From Paenibacillus glycanilyticus (GTDB lineage Bacteria; Bacillota; Bacilli; Paenibacillales; Paenibacillaceae), in the NCBI RefSeq assembly GCF_030161375.1, contig NZ_BSSQ01000016.1, positions 189,085 to 253,084 on the forward strand: a stretch of 64,000 bases of DNA, given 5' to 3'. Shown piece after piece: positions 63,142 to 64,000 of this stretch. A program made the translations under genes and the position numbers. The notes under the pieces were generated by a model. That model worked only from the letters and a program-made list of their open reading frames with translations, was not told where the DNA came from and ran no database searches. Every line of letters starts with the position of its first letter. Positions within the stretch are counted from its first letter, which is position 1.

Positions 63142-64000
63142 TTAAGGCATTAAGCTGTTGATTTGATCTTGTGCTTGTTTCAGCGTTTGCTCGACGTCAG
63201 CGTCCGTCGAAACGGATTTGACGATCGCATCGGTGAAGGCTGTTACCATTTCCGTTGCGCTATCGCCAGGCCAGATCGCAACCGGCTGAATGCGGGACAG
63301 CTGCTCCAGGTTGATTCGGTAGAGCGGATTTTGATCAACGAAATCCTTCAGACCGTTCGGGTCGTCCGCAAGTTTGGTGCGAAGCGGCAGGTAACCGATT
63401 TGGGACGTAATGATCGTATAACCTCTGTCGCCCGTAACGAACTTGATGAATTCCCATACCGCTGCGTTTTTCTCCGGAGAATCCGGACGAACGGCAAGCA
63501 CGGAGCCGGAGTTGACAGGGATGGATTCCTTGTCGCCGAATTGCGGAAGCGGTCCGCCGTATACTTTCCAGCCGCCGGCTTCGGAAGCTTTCTTAATGCC
63601 GCTGTACAGGGAAGTGGAGGATACGTACATACCAAGGTTGCCGGCCATGAATTGCTCGGAAACTTCCGTGTCCGTACCTTTAGCCGATGCGCCGTTCATG
63701 TACAGGTCTTTCCACATGGAGATTGCGTCTACGCTTTCCTTGCTGGCGAATTCCGCTTGCTTGCGGTCTTCGGACAATACGCGGCCGCCGTTGCTGAGGA
63801 TCAGGCCTTCCGTTACCCAACCGTTCTGAGGCGAGAGACCAAAGCCGTCTTTACCGGTTTTTTCTTTGATTTGGAGCGATGCTTTTTTAATGTCGTCCCA
63901 CGTTTTTGGCGGGTTAGCCGGATCAAGACCAGCTTCTTCGAACAGCTTGCCGTTGATGAATACGATCGGCGTACTGAACGTGAAGGCAAGTCCGTACATC
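63142..64000 (-). CDS. Sugar ABC transporter extracellular binding protein, family 1 (partial)
   Basis: The gene runs off the right edge of the window; about 286 C-terminal residues are seen. The class I sugar-binding fold is clear from VFINGKLFEEAGLDPANPPKTWDDIKKASLQIKEKTG, then QFMAGNLGMYVSSTSLYSGIKKA and PVNSGSVLAVRPDSPEKNAAVWEFIKFVTG. It is the first gene of a CUT1 transporter operon with the two permeases. The Met seen at 63999 is internal, not the start. The lipobox lies outside the window. The sugar is not known. Confidence 0.9.
   Translation of the reverse strand, partial: MYGLAFTFSTPIVFINGKLFEEAGLDPANPPKTWDDIKKASLQIKEKTGKDGFGLSPQNGWVTEGLILSNGGRVLSEDRKQAEFASKESVDAISMWKDLYMNGASAKGTDTEVSEQFMAGNLGMYVSSTSLYSGIKKASEAGGWKVYGGPLPQFGDKESIPVNSGSVLAVRPDSPEKNAAVWEFIKFVTGDRGYTIITSQIGYLPLRTKLADDPNGLKDFVDQNPLYRINLEQLSRIQPVAIWPGDSATEMVTAFTDAIVKSVSTDADVEQTLKQAQDQINSLMP

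Noticed and set aside
1..64000. tRNA, rRNA, riboswitch, prophage or complete insertion sequence
   Set aside because: I looked for conserved RNA motifs, transposase DDE-type genes and phage structural genes and found none; a profile search could still reveal a small RNA.

Overview
The window looks like a chromosomal segment of a spore-forming, B12-using Firmicute, most likely Paenibacillus or a close relative. Support: roughly 50-55 % GC by eye, strong AAGGAGG ribosome binding sites with some TTG and GTG starts, a gerA-type spore germination operon, an SLH-anchored GH3 hexosaminidase, a multidomain chitin-type LPMO, many MerR/TetR/AraC regulators and hairpin-plus-T terminators after most operons. 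I see no rRNA, tRNA, CRISPR array, phage structural gene or complete insertion sequence. The species call is inference.

Layout. 1-2.3 kb: end of a pyrimidine-type ABC uptake operon (binding protein tail, WrbA-like flavoprotein, cytosine-deaminase-like amidohydrolase). 2.4-3.4 kb: secreted helveticin-J-like protein. 3.5-6.9 kb: GPH symporter and a Tet(M)-like ribosomal protection GTPase. 6.9-10.3 kb: a MerR/SDR pair with a 19-bp-spacer promoter, then a CarH-like B12/light regulator divergent from a soluble PAS chemoreceptor-like protein, with three copies of an 18-bp operator between them. 10.4-16.8 kb: acetyltransferase, membrane proteins, an ECF sigma factor with an extra C-terminal domain, and a WYL regulator divergent from an MFS exporter. 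17-22 kb: LPMO, MazG-like and LOG enzymes, glycosyltransferase and NAGPA-like protein, then a ~200-bp palindromic element. 22.2-28.1 kb: TetR with two matching operators, pentapeptide-repeat protein, serine hydrolase, VOC protein, SLH-GH3 hexosaminidase.

28.1-33.6 kb: a two-component system divergent from a VTC polymerase-like protein, a DUF4956 membrane protein and a Cthe_2159-like lipoprotein. The kinase's outer domain and the lipoprotein's tail carry nearly the same Gly/Met/Pro-rich motif, which makes this the most promising candidate for an undercharacterised system. 33.7-39.2 kb: glycosyltransferase, then a GntR-controlled set of two SDRs and a 3-hydroxyacyl-CoA dehydrogenase, then an AraC regulator. 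39.3-43.9 kb: BceB-like permease without its ATPase, MerR/SRPBCC pair, GNAT, second SRPBCC and YjbR proteins. 44-46.6 kb: Fur-controlled iron-siderophore binding lipoprotein and a DHA2 exporter.

46.8-54.6 kb appears spore-related: a choice-of-anchor-A/DUF11 protein with a Thr/Ser-rich linker and no signal peptide, a divergent glycosyltransferase with a near-consensus sigma-E promoter, and a germination receptor operon in B-A-C order. 54.6-57 kb: SDR/LysR divergent pair and an FMN reductase. 57.1-61.2 kb: a polysaccharide O-acylation-type operon (DUF4358 lipoprotein, MBOAT, DHHW protein, second DUF4358 lipoprotein) plus a 38-residue membrane protein. 61.3-64 kb: a CUT1 sugar ABC transporter on the minus strand, cut by the window edge.
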